Origin: an uncultured Prevotella sp.
GTDB taxonomy: Bacteria; Bacteroidota; Bacteroidia; Bacteroidales; Bacteroidaceae
Direction of reading: 5' to 3'
DNA length: 64,000 nt
Assembly: GCA_902497035.1 (NCBI GenBank)
Contig: CABVDL010000003.1
Location: forward strand, 1 to 64,000
Below the pieces are notes generated by a model. The model ran no database searches, had not been told where the DNA came from, and saw only the letters and a program-made list of their open reading frames with translations. Positions 27,339 through 36,494 of the stretch are shown here, piece by piece (position 1 is the stretch's first letter; every line of letters begins with the position of its first letter). The translations under genes were made by a program, and so were the position numbers.

Positions 27339-29072
27339 CTATTTTTTCTTTTGTTGGATATAAGCCAGCTCGCTGAGGGCGAAGTCGCCGTTGTCGGGGT
27401 CGTCGAGCAATGTCTTGAGCAGGCGCTCGGCCTCGTCGTAACGGCCCAGGCTGACCAGCAGATAGGCTTTCCGCCGCCTGATGAAACCGGCAAAGGCGTT
27501 GAGTTGCGCCATGTCGGGCCGTTCCTCGTCCGGCGTGTCGTCATCATCGGTTTCCTGGGCATGTTTGGCGATATCGTTGAGGTTGGTCAGGAAAGCGTCC
27601 AGCATGTTGAGGGCACGGTAGTCGCCGCTGTTGACCAGACAGTTGATGTAAGCCTTCGAATACAGCAGGTTTGATGTGGGCATGAGCAGCTGGAGGTAAT
27701 AGTTGGCACACTCATACTGGTGCAGATTGAGGTAGCAGCAGCCGATGAGGTAGGCTATTTCCTCCATCAGCACGTGGTTGGTCTTGTTGCTGAGATCAAA
27801 CGTGCGCGTGACGGCGTGGAAAGCATTGCGCAACAGCGGCAGGGCCTCGTAAAAGCGCTTGCGCTGATAGAGATGGTAGCCGTTGTAGTAGTTCTCAGCC
27901 ACATGCTCGTCCTGCAGCCCGGCGAGTAAACGCTCGTCGGGTGTCATGCTGTCGGTATCGCCGCTCTGCATCTTGCCCATAGCCTCTTTCCACAGATAGC
28001 GGAAGCGGGCCACACGGCTCTCCGACGGCGTGAGGTCAAAGCCTAACAGCACGCTGACCATCCGGCACTGGTGCTCCTCGCTCTCATCGGAGAGCTGCCG
28101 GCTGGTCGACAATGGGGCCAGCGACAGCGTGACGCGGTAGTAAAGGGCGTCCCTGGTCGCCTCCTCCCGCTCGAAGTTAAGCGTCAGGTGTCTGGGCTTT
28201 ATCGGGTCTCCGGGGTCATAGAAATGGAGCAGTCCCACGGCCGACTGTGCGCAAAACCGTTTACCGTCGCCAATCAGCACATGTGAGACCGGGTAGCCGA
28301 GGATGGCGTCGGGGTCGTCGATGACGTCGGCCTTTCCGTCAACAGTCAGCGTGAGCGAGATGGGGATGATGTCGTGCAGGCCCATGGCCATGGCCATCAG
28401 ACTGCCAAGCGCCATCGGACCATGGCCGCTCTCGTGCCAGTTGGGGCCGCCTGCCTGGTGGGTCATCTCCTGCTCGCGCACCAGCTGCACCTCACGCTCA
28501 TAGTTGGCCATGCCCTTCTCCTCGTCCACCTTCGCGCCGGGGCGCTGCCGGTCGAGCTCATTGAACTTGTCGGCGAAAGCCTTCTGCCAGCGGAACGCGT
28601 CCTCCATGACATACTCCAGCAGGGTCTTCATCCCGGTCCGCACAACGGGCAGATCGCCGGTGATATGCAAGTCTATCTTACCTTCCTTCTCGTTGACGTT
28701 GTAGACGAGACGCGTCATGGCGGAGTTGAAGTTGCACAGGTTGCAGACCATGCGCACCCTGTCCAACTGGCCAGTGTCGGTGGAAAAGATATATGGGAAA
28801 GTGAGGCGGGCATAGGGACTGCCTTTCTCCAGTACGATAATGAAATGGCCGCCCTGGAAGGTATAGCGCACCAGGTGCCGGTTGTCATCCTTGGTCCAGT
28901 TCATCTTGCAGTTCAATTGGCGCAGCGCACTGGTCACCGTCAGCCTGTTCTCGTCCAAAGAAAGGCTGAACGTCCGCGCGTCCTTGCCGGCGTTCCGGCG
29001 TTTGCGGTAGCCGATGATGCCAAGGGCCAGCAGCAGGCAAACAACATCTATGACCAACCAAAGATAAACCAT
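27339..29072 (-). CDS. TPR-containing membrane-anchored protein of unknown function
   Basis: About 577 residues from the ATG at 29072; a TTG start 12 bases upstream is also open. It has one N-terminal membrane span (VYLWLVIDVVCLLLALGIIGY), then a basic RKRR. A first domain (about 35-150: LTVTSALRQLNCKMNWTKDD, FIIVLEKGSPYARLTFPYIF) resembles YbjN-like folds. The middle is not recognised. The last third is helical with tetratricopeptide-like repeats (ENYYNGYHLYQRKRFYEALPLL, ending GRYDEAERLLKTLLDDPDNGDFALSELAY). It probably acts as a scaffold at the inner membrane. It is first in the operon with queD and queE, but nothing links it to that pathway. Confidence 0.65.
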   Translation of the reverse strand: MVYLWLVIDVVCLLLALGIIGYRKRRNAGKDARTFSLSLDENRLTVTSALRQLNCKMNWTKDDNRHLVRYTFQGGHFIIVLEKGSPYARLTFPYIFSTDTGQLDRVRMVCNLCNFNSAMTRLVYNVNEKEGKIDLHITGDLPVVRTGMKTLLEYVMEDAFRWQKAFADKFNELDRQRPGAKVDEEKGMANYEREVQLVREQEMTHQAGGPNWHESGHGPMALGSLMAMAMGLHDIIPISLTLTVDGKADVIDDPDAILGYPVSHVLIGDGKRFCAQSAVGLLHFYDPGDPIKPRHLTLNFEREEATRDALYYRVTLSLAPLSTSRQLSDESEEHQCRMVSVLLGFDLTPSESRVARFRYLWKEAMGKMQSGDTDSMTPDERLLAGLQDEHVAENYYNGYHLYQRKRFYEALPLLRNAFHAVTRTFDLSNKTNHVLMEEIAYLIGCCYLNLHQYECANYYLQLLMPTSNLLYSKAYINCLVNSGDYRALNMLDAFLTNLNDIAKHAQETDDDDTPDEERPDMAQLNAFAGFIRRRKAYLLVSLGRYDEAERLLKTLLDDPDNGDFALSELAYIQQKKK

Positions 29073-29099
29073 GCTTGTCACCAATTGTCTAATGTTTTA

Positions 29100-29107
29100 C
29101 AAAAATA
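29100..29107 (-). promoter_or_regulatory. -7 box for the TPR-queD-queE operon
   Basis: TATTTTTG on the minus strand, 28 bases before the ATG at 29072. Confidence 0.45.
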
Positions 29108-29226
29108 AACAATAATCACGTAACGGAGAAAGGATTTAACAATTTTCTTTCGGGTGCAGCGGATAATGACAGTAGAGAGATACGCAGCCCTCCATCATGC
29201 CATCAAAAGCGCCAGTTCCGTCAAGT

Positions 29227-31209
29227 TCAAAGGATGATGTTGTTGCCCAACTGCCGGGCGATGCTGTTGCGTATGACCTGCAGGTCGCGGTAGTCGGCCA
29301 TCAGCCTCGTGAGCCTGTCGTTGTCGCCCACGGCCTGTGCCAGCTGCGCCTGCAGCTGCTTGAGCCGTCCCTCGACGATGTCCATGCGGAAGTCGAGCAG
29401 CAGGTGGTTGGTCTGGTTGCGCAGGGCATCGGCCTCGTTGGCCTTGCGCTGCCGCTCGGCCTCATCGTTGAGCGGTTCGCCGGTCTTTTGCGGCACCAGC
29501 CTGTATTTCTCGGCCACGAGACGCGCGGCCAGCTGGCTGATGTCGAAGTCGTCGTGATGCAGGAAATAGGTCTCCACGTCAAAGCCCGGCTCGGCCGACC
29601 GCGCTGCCGCCTCGTCGAGGATGCGGCGGTACAGGTCGTTGTTGAAGCTCAGGTCGTCCTGGTCGAGGTTGTATTTCACAAACTGCGCCACAGTGATGTT
29701 GTGCAGCTTCCCCTCGTCATCCTCCACATTCTCAAGGATGACCTGTCCGCCATGCCTGATGACGAGCTGCAGGAGCATCTGCTCCACCCTGGTCTCCTGC
29801 TGCCCGGCCGTCGGCACCTGCACGAGCGAGTCCGGTCTCACCGGCTCTGGCCGTGGCCCCACGCTCACACCCTGCTGCACCTGGGCGGCCGACCCCGTGC
29901 GGCGGGCGCGGATGAAAGCGTTCATCTGGTTGATGAGCGTTGTCTCGCTCATGCCGATGCGCTGGGCGCAGTCGTGGATGTAGGTGTCGCGCAGTATCTG
30001 GTTCTGGATGACGGAGATGCTCTCCACAATCGAGCTTACCGCCGCGGCGCGCTTCGTCGGGTCTGTCTGGCCCTGCAGCAGCAGACGGGTCTTGAACTGG
30101 ATGAAGTCCATCTGGTTGTCAGCAATGAACTTCCTGAATTCTTCCGCGCCGTGCGAGCGCGCAAACTCGTCAGGATCCTGGCCGTCGGGCAGCAGCAGCA
30201 CCTTGAGGCTCATGCCCTCGGCGAGCAGCATGTCGGTACCGCGCAAGGCAGCGTGGATGCCGGCGGCGTCGCCGTCGTAGATGAGCGTGATGTTGGAGGT
30301 GAAACGGTGGAGCATATGTATCTGGTGGATGCTCAGGGCCGTACCCGAATTGGCCACGACATTTCTGATGCCGCACTGGTACATTGCAATGACGTCGGCC
30401 TGCCCCTCCACCATGAACACGCAGTCGTCCTTGGCGATGGTCTTCTTTGCCTGCCAGATGCCGTAGAGCTCATGGTCCTTGTGATAGATGTCGCTGTCGG
30501 GCGAGTTGACGTATTTCTGATTGACTCCCTTCGTACGCTGGTCCAGCACGCGTGCGGTGAAGCCCACCACCTTGCCGCTGACACCAATCCACGGGAACAC
30601 CACGCGGCCGGCATAGCGGTCAATGAGCTCGCCGCGGTCGTTCTTGTAGCAGATGCCCGTCGAGAGCAGGAACTCTTCCTTATAGCCTTTCTTGAGGGCC
30701 TCACGGCCAAGGGCCAGCCGGTCGGTGAGGTCGAAGCCGAGGTGGAAGTCGCGTATCACGTCGTCGCGGAAGCCCCGCGAGCGGAAATACTGCATGCCGA
30801 TGGCAAGGCCGTCGGCGTGGTTGTGGAGCAGGTCCTGGAAATAACCGTCGGCCCACTCGTTGACGATAAACATCGACTCGCGCTTTGACTGTTCCTCCCG
30901 CTCCTGCGAGGTCAGCTCACGCTCCCTTATCTCGATATGGTACTTGTTGGCCAGCCACCGCAGTGCCTCGACATAGGTCATCTGCTCGTGCTCCATGATG
31001 AAGCTCACGGCATTGCCGCCCTTGCCACAGCCGAAGCAGTGGCAGGTGCCGCGCGCCGGCGAGACGATGAACGACGGTGTCTTCTCGTTGTGGAACGGGC
31101 AGAGACCCTTGTAGTTCGCCCCCGACTTCTTCAGGGTTACAAACTCCGACACCACGTCAACAATGTTGGCGGCATCCTTTATCTTTTCTACCGTTTGTCT
31201 GTCTATCAT
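29227..31209 (-). CDS. dnaG: DNA primase DnaG
   Basis: Makes RNA primers at the replication fork. The 660-residue protein has the N-terminal zinc-binding domain (CPFHNEKTPSF, then CHCFGCGKGGNAVSF), the catalytic core with TOPRIM (FMVEGQADVIAMYQCG, LIYDGDAAGIHAA, LPDGQDPDEF) and a C-terminal helicase-interacting helical region. Full length. It is the last gene of a four-gene run (PH protein, dacB, mscS-like, dnaG) with gaps of 16-22 bp. The region 29073-29226 holds a promoter box and no gene. Confidence 0.97.
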   Translation of the reverse strand: MIDRQTVEKIKDAANIVDVVSEFVTLKKSGANYKGLCPFHNEKTPSFIVSPARGTCHCFGCGKGGNAVSFIMEHEQMTYVEALRWLANKYHIEIRERELTSQEREEQSKRESMFIVNEWADGYFQDLLHNHADGLAIGMQYFRSRGFRDDVIRDFHLGFDLTDRLALGREALKKGYKEEFLLSTGICYKNDRGELIDRYAGRVVFPWIGVSGKVVGFTARVLDQRTKGVNQKYVNSPDSDIYHKDHELYGIWQAKKTIAKDDCVFMVEGQADVIAMYQCGIRNVVANSGTALSIHQIHMLHRFTSNITLIYDGDAAGIHAALRGTDMLLAEGMSLKVLLLPDGQDPDEFARSHGAEEFRKFIADNQMDFIQFKTRLLLQGQTDPTKRAAAVSSIVESISVIQNQILRDTYIHDCAQRIGMSETTLINQMNAFIRARRTGSAAQVQQGVSVGPRPEPVRPDSLVQVPTAGQQETRVEQMLLQLVIRHGGQVILENVEDDEGKLHNITVAQFVKYNLDQDDLSFNNDLYRRILDEAAARSAEPGFDVETYFLHHDDFDISQLAARLVAEKYRLVPQKTGEPLNDEAERQRKANEADALRNQTNHLLLDFRMDIVEGRLKQLQAQLAQAVGDNDRLTRLMADYRDLQVIRNSIARQLGNNIIL

Positions 31210-31225
31210 CGTAGTGGATACGCTT

Positions 31226-32401
31226 CTATTGTTCAGGATATTGCTCGTAAATCTTCAGTCCGTAGTCGGCAGCCATCATAAACACGCGCTCCATGATGTC
31301 GGCCAACTGATGCTCGTAGCTCTTCCATTCCTTCTGGCGGAGGAAGAAATACATCTCCAGTGGCAGGCCGCACTGCGTGGGCTCAAGCTGCCTAACCATG
31401 AACGTCAGCTGCTGGTTGACGCGCCCGTCCGCGGCGAGAAAGTCCTCTACGGCCCGCCGGAACTGCGCCATATTGGTGACCGTCTCCTTTCGCTTTCCGT
31501 CCTCAGACGTGAGCTCTACATTGCGTATGCTGCGGAAGTCGAAATAGATGATGCGCCTCACGCGCCGTCCCCCGCTGCCCTGCATGCCTTTCCAGTTTTG
31601 AAAAGTGCCGTTGACGAGTGTCTTGGGTGAGATGGTGAAGATAGTGTTGTCGAAGTTGCGCACCTTGACCGTAGTAAGGTTCATCTCTGTCACAGTGCCG
31701 TTGACCTCTGTTCCCGGCACCGTAATCCAGTCGCCCACATGTACCATGTTGGCCGAGGTGAGGCGTATGCCCGCCACCAGTCCCTCTATGGTGTCCTTGA
31801 ACACGAGCATGAGAATGGCCGACGTGGCTCCCAAGCCCGCGAAGAGGCGCATCGGACTCTGGCCGATGGCCAGGGCTATGATGACGATACTTCCCACGAA
31901 GAGCGTGGCCACGCGCAGAATGCCAAGGAACGATATGACATACTGCTGCACGCTGGTGCGCCGGCCGGTGTCTAGCACCTTGAGCTGCTGTATGAAGACA
32001 AAGAGCAGGCGCATGCCGGCCACGGTGATATAGATGGCCGTGGCGCGCGCCATGAGTTCCTGCAGAAAGGAGAACTGGTAGAACACCATCGGCAGCAGCT
32101 TCCACACGACGACGGCCGGCACGATGTCGCAAAGGCACTTCGTCACGGGACGGCCGAAAAGAATGTCGTCCCACTTCGATTTGGTATGGCGCGTAATGCG
32201 GTCGGCCAGGGGAATGACCACCCAGCGGCAGACGGCGTCGCTCAGCCAGGCCAGCAACACCACGATGACGATGAGCATCAGATGCCGCAGCACGGGTACC
32301 GCGGCGCCCGTGACCCCCATGTCCGATATAAGCCTCTCAGCCCATATCCGGATGTATTCCATCACTTGTTGCCAATCAATGGCATCAGCTACTTTCTCCA
32401 T
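31226..32401 (-). CDS. MscS-family mechanosensitive ion channel
   Basis: The 391-residue inner-membrane protein has four or more hydrophobic spans in the first half. The pore-lining and beta-domain segment follows: GLGATSAILMLVFKDTIEGLVAGIRLTSANMVHVGDWITVPG, then GTVTEMNLTTVKVRNFDNTIFTISPKTLV, the MscS signature. Such channels release solutes on osmotic downshock. The C-terminal cytoplasmic vestibule ends near residue 391. It resembles the larger YbdG-like members because of the longer loop before the C-terminus. Confidence 0.92.
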   Translation of the reverse strand: MEKVADAIDWQQVMEYIRIWAERLISDMGVTGAAVPVLRHLMLIVIVVLLAWLSDAVCRWVVIPLADRITRHTKSKWDDILFGRPVTKCLCDIVPAVVVWKLLPMVFYQFSFLQELMARATAIYITVAGMRLLFVFIQQLKVLDTGRRTSVQQYVISFLGILRVATLFVGSIVIIALAIGQSPMRLFAGLGATSAILMLVFKDTIEGLVAGIRLTSANMVHVGDWITVPGTEVNGTVTEMNLTTVKVRNFDNTIFTISPKTLVNGTFQNWKGMQGSGGRRVRRIIYFDFRSIRNVELTSEDGKRKETVTNMAQFRRAVEDFLAADGRVNQQLTFMVRQLEPTQCGLPLEMYFFLRQKEWKSYEHQLADIMERVFMMAADYGLKIYEQYPEQ

Positions 32402-32417
32402 TGTTCAGAGTTTTATC

Positions 32418-33677
32418 TTAAGGCTGGCAGAGCAGCAGGCACACTTTGTCCTGAAAGCTGCGTCCGTTGCGGCCGTGCAGCAGTCCCTGGTTGATGATGC
32501 TGAAACAGATATGATGGCCGTTGGCGGCGGTGAGATAGCCGCAGAGGCTGGCTATGCCCGTCACCGTGCCGGTCTTGGCATGCACGTTGCCGCGCGTGAA
32601 CTCCGACCGCATGCGGCTGCGCAGCGTGCCGTCGACACCGGCTATGGGCAGGGCCGGCAGCAGGTGGTTGTAGATGTTCTCGTTGCGATAGGCATAGCGC
32701 AGCATCGCCACCTCCAGCTCGGGACTCACATAGTTGTAGAGCGACAGCCCCGATCCATCGGCCAGGCGGTAGCGCGAGGGGTCAAGGCCCAGCCGCGTGA
32801 TGAGCTGCCGCTCCACTACGCGCGCGCTCTTGGCCGTCGCGGGACGGTTGCCCGTCGAGGCCGCTATCTGATAATACATGCTCTCTGCATAGAGATTGTC
32901 GCTCTCCTTGAGCATGCGCATGAGTATCTGGTCAATGGTGTGGAAACGCGACACGATGCAGTTGGCGTCGGCGGGCTTGCGCCGCATGCCGACGGACCCC
33001 GTCACATAAATGCCCGACCGTGATAGGGCGGCCATGAACTTCTCCATGAAGATGTTCTTGCGCTGATACACCAAGGGCGACAGCACGGGGTTGTCATCGT
33101 CCCAACACCAGCCCTCGCCGAGGAGGGCCGTGTCTTTCATCGCCACGTCGGCATATACATTTCCACATATCGTGTCAACGCCCATGCGGTGGAGGGCCTC
33201 GACAAAGGCGCGCATGTCGTCGCTGTTGAAGCGCGGGTCGAAGCCGCCCACGCAGTAGACGTCGCCCTCCAGCCGGCTGCCGGCGACCTGGCCGGTATAG
33301 CAGAGGTCGGTCTTGAACTGGTAGCTGCCGCCCAGCTTGTCAAGGGCAGTGATGGCGGTGATGACCTTCATCGTCGAGGCGGGACGCATGAGCTGCCGCG
33401 CGTTGTAGCTGTAGATGGCCGAGTCGGCGTCGAGGTCATACACCATGATGCCCACCTGCGAGGTCTGGAACATGTCGTCCTTGAGCAGCTCGTCGATGCC
33501 CGCCTGCACGTTTTTCGGCCAGGCGAGCGAGTCGATGCGCGCCACCCTCAGCACGGCCACCGCCGTATCCTCCTGGGTGGTGTCCCGGTCTTCCAACAAA
33601 TCCTCGTTGTCAACCTGCGCCAAAAGCGGCGAGGCCAGCAACGTCAGCCACAACAAAAGTATTATCCTAATCTTCAT
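32418..33677 (-). CDS. dacB: D-alanyl-D-alanine carboxypeptidase/endopeptidase (PBP4, S13)
   Basis: Periplasmic low-molecular-mass penicillin-binding protein that trims and opens peptide cross-links. The 419-residue protein has signal peptide MKIRIILLLWLTLLASPLLAQ, catalytic SxxK (Ser101 in RPASTMKV), an SDN motif in KESDNLYAESMYY, and the KTG box in HAKTGTVTG. The frame is open to 33830, but the ATG at 33677 yields the signal peptide and sits 22 bp after the preceding gene. Confidence 0.94.
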   Translation of the reverse strand: MKIRIILLLWLTLLASPLLAQVDNEDLLEDRDTTQEDTAVAVLRVARIDSLAWPKNVQAGIDELLKDDMFQTSQVGIMVYDLDADSAIYSYNARQLMRPASTMKVITAITALDKLGGSYQFKTDLCYTGQVAGSRLEGDVYCVGGFDPRFNSDDMRAFVEALHRMGVDTICGNVYADVAMKDTALLGEGWCWDDDNPVLSPLVYQRKNIFMEKFMAALSRSGIYVTGSVGMRRKPADANCIVSRFHTIDQILMRMLKESDNLYAESMYYQIAASTGNRPATAKSARVVERQLITRLGLDPSRYRLADGSGLSLYNYVSPELEVAMLRYAYRNENIYNHLLPALPIAGVDGTLRSRMRSEFTRGNVHAKTGTVTGIASLCGYLTAANGHHICFSIINQGLLHGRNGRSFQDKVCLLLCQP

Positions 33678-33699
33678 GCCTCTTGCATCCTTCCTGCCG

Positions 33700-34128
33700 T
33701 TATTGCTCCTCACCCTGTCTGCCGGTCTCGCATTCCGCATCCAATACTTTTCTGCGCCGCTGCCCCAAGCAGGTGACAAAAGCCTGCTCGTTGCGGGGCT
33801 GCACGGCCACCACCGTGTGGGCCGGGCCATAGCTGATGAGCAGATAATGGACCAGGCCGAAGCTCACCGTCATGGGACGGCATCCGGTGATCAGCCTCAA
33901 CTCTATGACGCGTTTTTTTGACAGGCGGCCGTTGTCGATGATGAGCTTGTCGCCACGAAACACATACCGCTTGTTGAGCGACTGGTCCATCACCAGCACC
34001 AAGGCCAGCACCAGAAACACACCCAACACCGGCCTGAGCGTCCAGAAGGCATAAACGGCCAGCAATAACAGTAGCACGATGCCGCTTGCCGCGCCCACAG
34101 TAAAGCGATGTTGGAAAGTGCGATCCAT
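33700..34128 (-). CDS. Small membrane protein with bacterial PH-like domain
   Basis: 142 residues from the ATG at 34128. Two close membrane spans (VGAASGIVLLLLLAVYAFW and VLGVFLVLALVLV) are followed by a compact beta-rich domain (YVFRGDKLIIDNGRLSKKRVIELRLITGC and HTVVAVQPRNEQAF), which fits a bacterial pleckstrin-homology-like domain. The function is unknown. The start is chosen because a full promoter (34171-34201) lies upstream; the longer frame from 34200 would overlap it. It leads the operon with dacB, mscS-like and dnaG. Confidence 0.7.
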   Translation of the reverse strand: MDRTFQHRFTVGAASGIVLLLLLAVYAFWTLRPVLGVFLVLALVLVMDQSLNKRYVFRGDKLIIDNGRLSKKRVIELRLITGCRPMTVSFGLVHYLLISYGPAHTVVAVQPRNEQAFVTCLGQRRRKVLDAECETGRQGEEQ

Positions 34129-34170
34129 ACCGACAGCTAAATTTCTGATATTCAGTAACACGTTTAGTTG

Positions 34171-34201
34171 CAAAGTTACTAACTTTTTCACGAGCGGCAA
34201 A
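34171..34201 (-). promoter_or_regulatory. Promoter of the PH-dacB-mscS-dnaG operon
   Basis: On the minus strand, -7 TAACTTTG (34171-34178) and -33 TTTG (34198-34201) with 19-base spacing. The expected start, near 34164, leaves a leader of about 36 nt. Confidence 0.75.
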
Positions 34202-34260
34202 AGGCATTAATGATTTTTAGCTAAGATACCGTGACAACTTGCGTTGGCTCTCAAACACAA

Positions 34261-34285
34261 AGTGGCCGGCGCGAGGCCGGCCACT
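34261..34285. terminator. GC-rich hairpin after the superoxide reductase gene
   Basis: A 10-bp perfect stem (34261-34270 with 34276-34285) with a 5-base loop, placed 67 bp past the stop of the minus-strand gene at 34352. It is followed on that strand by a mild T-rich stretch. It shares the GGCCGGC core with the hairpin at 14541. Confidence 0.55.
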
Positions 34286-34351
34286 GTCCACAGGTATGAC
34301 ATCAACAATGATGATTATTGGTGACGCATGGACGAATATCGTTAGACGCTA

Positions 34352-34735
34352 TTATTTCGAGCGCCACAGCCCGTGCAGGTTGCAATACTCGCGAGCATAC
34401 ACCTCATCGGCGTCGGTCTTGAACTCAGCCACCGGCCTGTCGGTCGGGGTAAGGTACTTGCGCAGCACCTCGTTGCGGTCGGTGATGAGCTCAATCCACT
34501 GGATGTAATGGGCCTCCGTCATCGGATGGTCCACCTCACCCACCGTGACGCGCCAGCCGCCCTCAATCTTCTCCACCACGGGCACATGCTTCTCCCTGGC
34601 GGCATCGGTCGTGTTCTCAACTACGGGTGTGCCACCGGCCAGAACGCCATCCGAGGGGATGAGCACTTCCACCATGGTGTTGTTGCCGGTACTGTCTGCT
34701 ACCTTATAAATTTCATTTCTCTTTGTCATATTCAT
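34352..34735 (-). CDS. Superoxide reductase (desulfoferrodoxin-like) with degenerate N-terminal domain
   Basis: Reduces superoxide to peroxide without making oxygen, useful to an anaerobe. The 127-residue protein keeps the iron ligands of the catalytic center II: Glu and His in AREKHVPVVE, two His in HPMTEAHYIQW, and Cys and His in YCNLHGLW. The N-terminal 45 residues still align with a desulforedoxin domain (EIYKV, MVEVLI, VENTTDAA), but all four Cys that would hold center I are gone. It is therefore a single-iron enzyme derived from a two-iron one. A promoter with both boxes lies upstream. Confidence 0.9.
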   Translation of the reverse strand: MNMTKRNEIYKVADSTGNNTMVEVLIPSDGVLAGGTPVVENTTDAAREKHVPVVEKIEGGWRVTVGEVDHPMTEAHYIQWIELITDRNEVLRKYLTPTDRPVAEFKTDADEVYAREYCNLHGLWRSK

Positions 34736-34763
34736 AATGTTTTAAGGGTTATCTTATCGTTTG

Positions 34764-34795
34764 CAAAGATAGGCATAATTTGTAAGAACTACAAA
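34764..34795 (-). promoter_or_regulatory. Promoter of the superoxide reductase gene
   Basis: On the minus strand, -7 TATCTTTG (34764-34771) and -33 TTTG (34792-34795) are spaced by 20 bases. Confidence 0.75.
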
Positions 34796-34920
34796 CTTTT
34801 AGCAGAAAATATTTGCGATTTTTTCTTTTGGACGACGCATTCCTTTGGCGCGGCGCGGGCGACAGGCAGATATTTTCGTTATTTTTTTGCCCCAACGGCG
34901 CATCTTTCACATATTTTGTC

Positions 34921-34928
34921 TAAATTTG
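34921..34928 (+). promoter_or_regulatory. -7 box immediately before cls
   Basis: TAAATTTG ends only 4 bases before the ATG at 34933. If it is used, the mRNA would be leaderless or nearly so. No -33 TTTG is found at the usual distance. Confidence 0.4.
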
Positions 34929-34932
34929 TGGT

Positions 34933-36357
34933 ATGGAATACTTGCACTGGCTTTGGTACGGCCTTTATATCCTTATAGTCATCGTCGTGATGGTCAAGGT
35001 GCTGATGGACAACCGGCAGCCCGCCAAGACCATGGCGTGGCTGCTGGTGCTGTGGGCGCTGCCCGTCGTCGGCATCGTGCTTTATTTCTTTTTCGGACAG
35101 AACACGCGCAAGGAGCGGCTCATCAGCCAGCGGTCGCTCGACCAGCTGACCAAGCGCGCCATGCTTGAGTTTGCCGAGCAGCGCAATCTGCGGCTGCCCG
35201 AGACCCACAAGCCGCTCATGCTCCTGTTCAAGAACCAGAGCATGGCGCTGCCCTTCAAGGACAACGAGGTCAAGATCTACACCTCCGGCTATGAGTTCTT
35301 CCCCGCCCTGCTCCATGCCATCAGCCAGGCCCGCAGGCACATCCACATCGACATCTTCATCTTCGACGACGACGCCCTCGGCTGCCTCATCGCCGACGCG
35401 CTCATCGACAAGGCGCGCCAGGGCGTGGAGGTGCGCCTCATCTACGACGACGTGGCCTGCTGGAGGGTGAGCAACAGTTTCTTCGAGCGCATGCGCGACG
35501 CCGGCATCGACGTCCACCCGTTCATGCCCGTGAAGTTCCCCGCCTTCACGTCGAAGGCCAACTACCGCAACCACCGCAAGCTCATCATCATCGACGGCAG
35601 CGAGGCTTTCATCGGCGGCATGAACTTCGCCACGCGCTATGTCAAGGGCACCGGCAGCCAGCCGTGGCGCGACACGATGCTCCGCATCAGGGGCGGCGCG
35701 GTGTACGGCATACAGCGCGCCTTCCTCATCGACTGGTACTTCGTCGACCGCACGCTGCTGACCAGCCGCGACTACTATCCGTCCGTCAGTCCCGCCATCA
35801 GCAACAACTGCCTGGCACAGGTGGTGACGAGCAGCCCTGTCGCCGAGTGGCCCGACATCATGCAGGGCTACGTGCGCATCCTGCTTGAGGCTCGACGCTA
35901 TGTGTATATGGAGACCCCCTATTTCCTGCCTCCCGAGCCGGTGCTGTTCGCCCTGCGCACGGCCGCGCTCACGGGCATCGACGTGCGTCTGATGATACCC
36001 ATGCACGGTGACTCGCGCATCGTGGAATGGGCCAGCCTCAGCTACGTGCAGGAAAGCATCGAGGCCGGGGTCCAGGTGTATCTCTACGAGACAGGCTTCA
36101 ACCACTCGAAGTTTCTCGTCAGCGACGACAGCATCTCCACCTGCGGCAGCACCAACGTCGACATACGCAGTTTTGAGCACGACTTCGAGTCAAACATCTT
36201 CTTCTACGACGAGGGCATGGCACTGCGCATGAAAAAGGTGTTCCTCGACGACCAGAAGCAATGCCGCCTCTTCACCGAGGTCCACGCCAACCGCCCTCAG
36301 CCTTTCTTCAACCGCCTGTGGACCAGCCTCATCCGTCTGCTCAGTCCGCTGCTGTAG
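34933..36357 (+). CDS. cls: Cardiolipin synthase
   Basis: Phospholipase D-family enzyme that makes cardiolipin in the inner membrane. The 474-residue protein has two N-terminal membrane spans (LYILIVIVVMVKVL and MAWLLVLWALPVVGIVLYFFF). Two HKD motifs follow: HRKLIIIDG with FIGGMNFA near residue 215, and HSKFLVSDD with GSTNVDIRSF near residue 395. It ends LWTSLIRLLSPLL. The 3' end of this gene and the following 100 bp occur again at 56.2 kb, where the rest of the gene is missing. Confidence 0.95.
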   Translation: MEYLHWLWYGLYILIVIVVMVKVLMDNRQPAKTMAWLLVLWALPVVGIVLYFFFGQNTRKERLISQRSLDQLTKRAMLEFAEQRNLRLPETHKPLMLLFKNQSMALPFKDNEVKIYTSGYEFFPALLHAISQARRHIHIDIFIFDDDALGCLIADALIDKARQGVEVRLIYDDVACWRVSNSFFERMRDAGIDVHPFMPVKFPAFTSKANYRNHRKLIIIDGSEAFIGGMNFATRYVKGTGSQPWRDTMLRIRGGAVYGIQRAFLIDWYFVDRTLLTSRDYYPSVSPAISNNCLAQVVTSSPVAEWPDIMQGYVRILLEARRYVYMETPYFLPPEPVLFALRTAALTGIDVRLMIPMHGDSRIVEWASLSYVQESIEAGVQVYLYETGFNHSKFLVSDDSISTCGSTNVDIRSFEHDFESNIFFYDEGMALRMKKVFLDDQKQCRLFTEVHANRPQPFFNRLWTSLIRLLSPLL

Positions 36358-36454
36358 GGTGTGAGCTCCCTCCCCCAGCTCTAAAGTTCGCCTGCGGGAT
36401 GTACTCCACGACCGGGCATTATTCCAAACCCATATTGCTGGGAGTGTCATTACA
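36285..36454. repeat. Direct repeat, left copy: cls 3' end plus flank
   Basis: This 170-bp segment matches 56193-56362 without gaps. In the last 142 bp I count 4 mismatches; upstream, inside cls coding sequence, divergence rises. It covers the last 24 codons of cls and about 97 bp downstream. Confidence 0.93.
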
Positions 36455-36494
36455 CCGTAATAACCAAGAACATCAATTATAAAAATATAACAGT

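Noticed and set aside
29197..30888. 563-residue plus-strand reading frame
   Set aside because: It lies opposite dnaG, which has every primase motif; this frame has none.
33710..34207. 165-residue minus-strand frame
   Set aside because: It is in a different frame over the PH-like protein. The chosen frame has two membrane spans and a consistent promoter; this one has neither.
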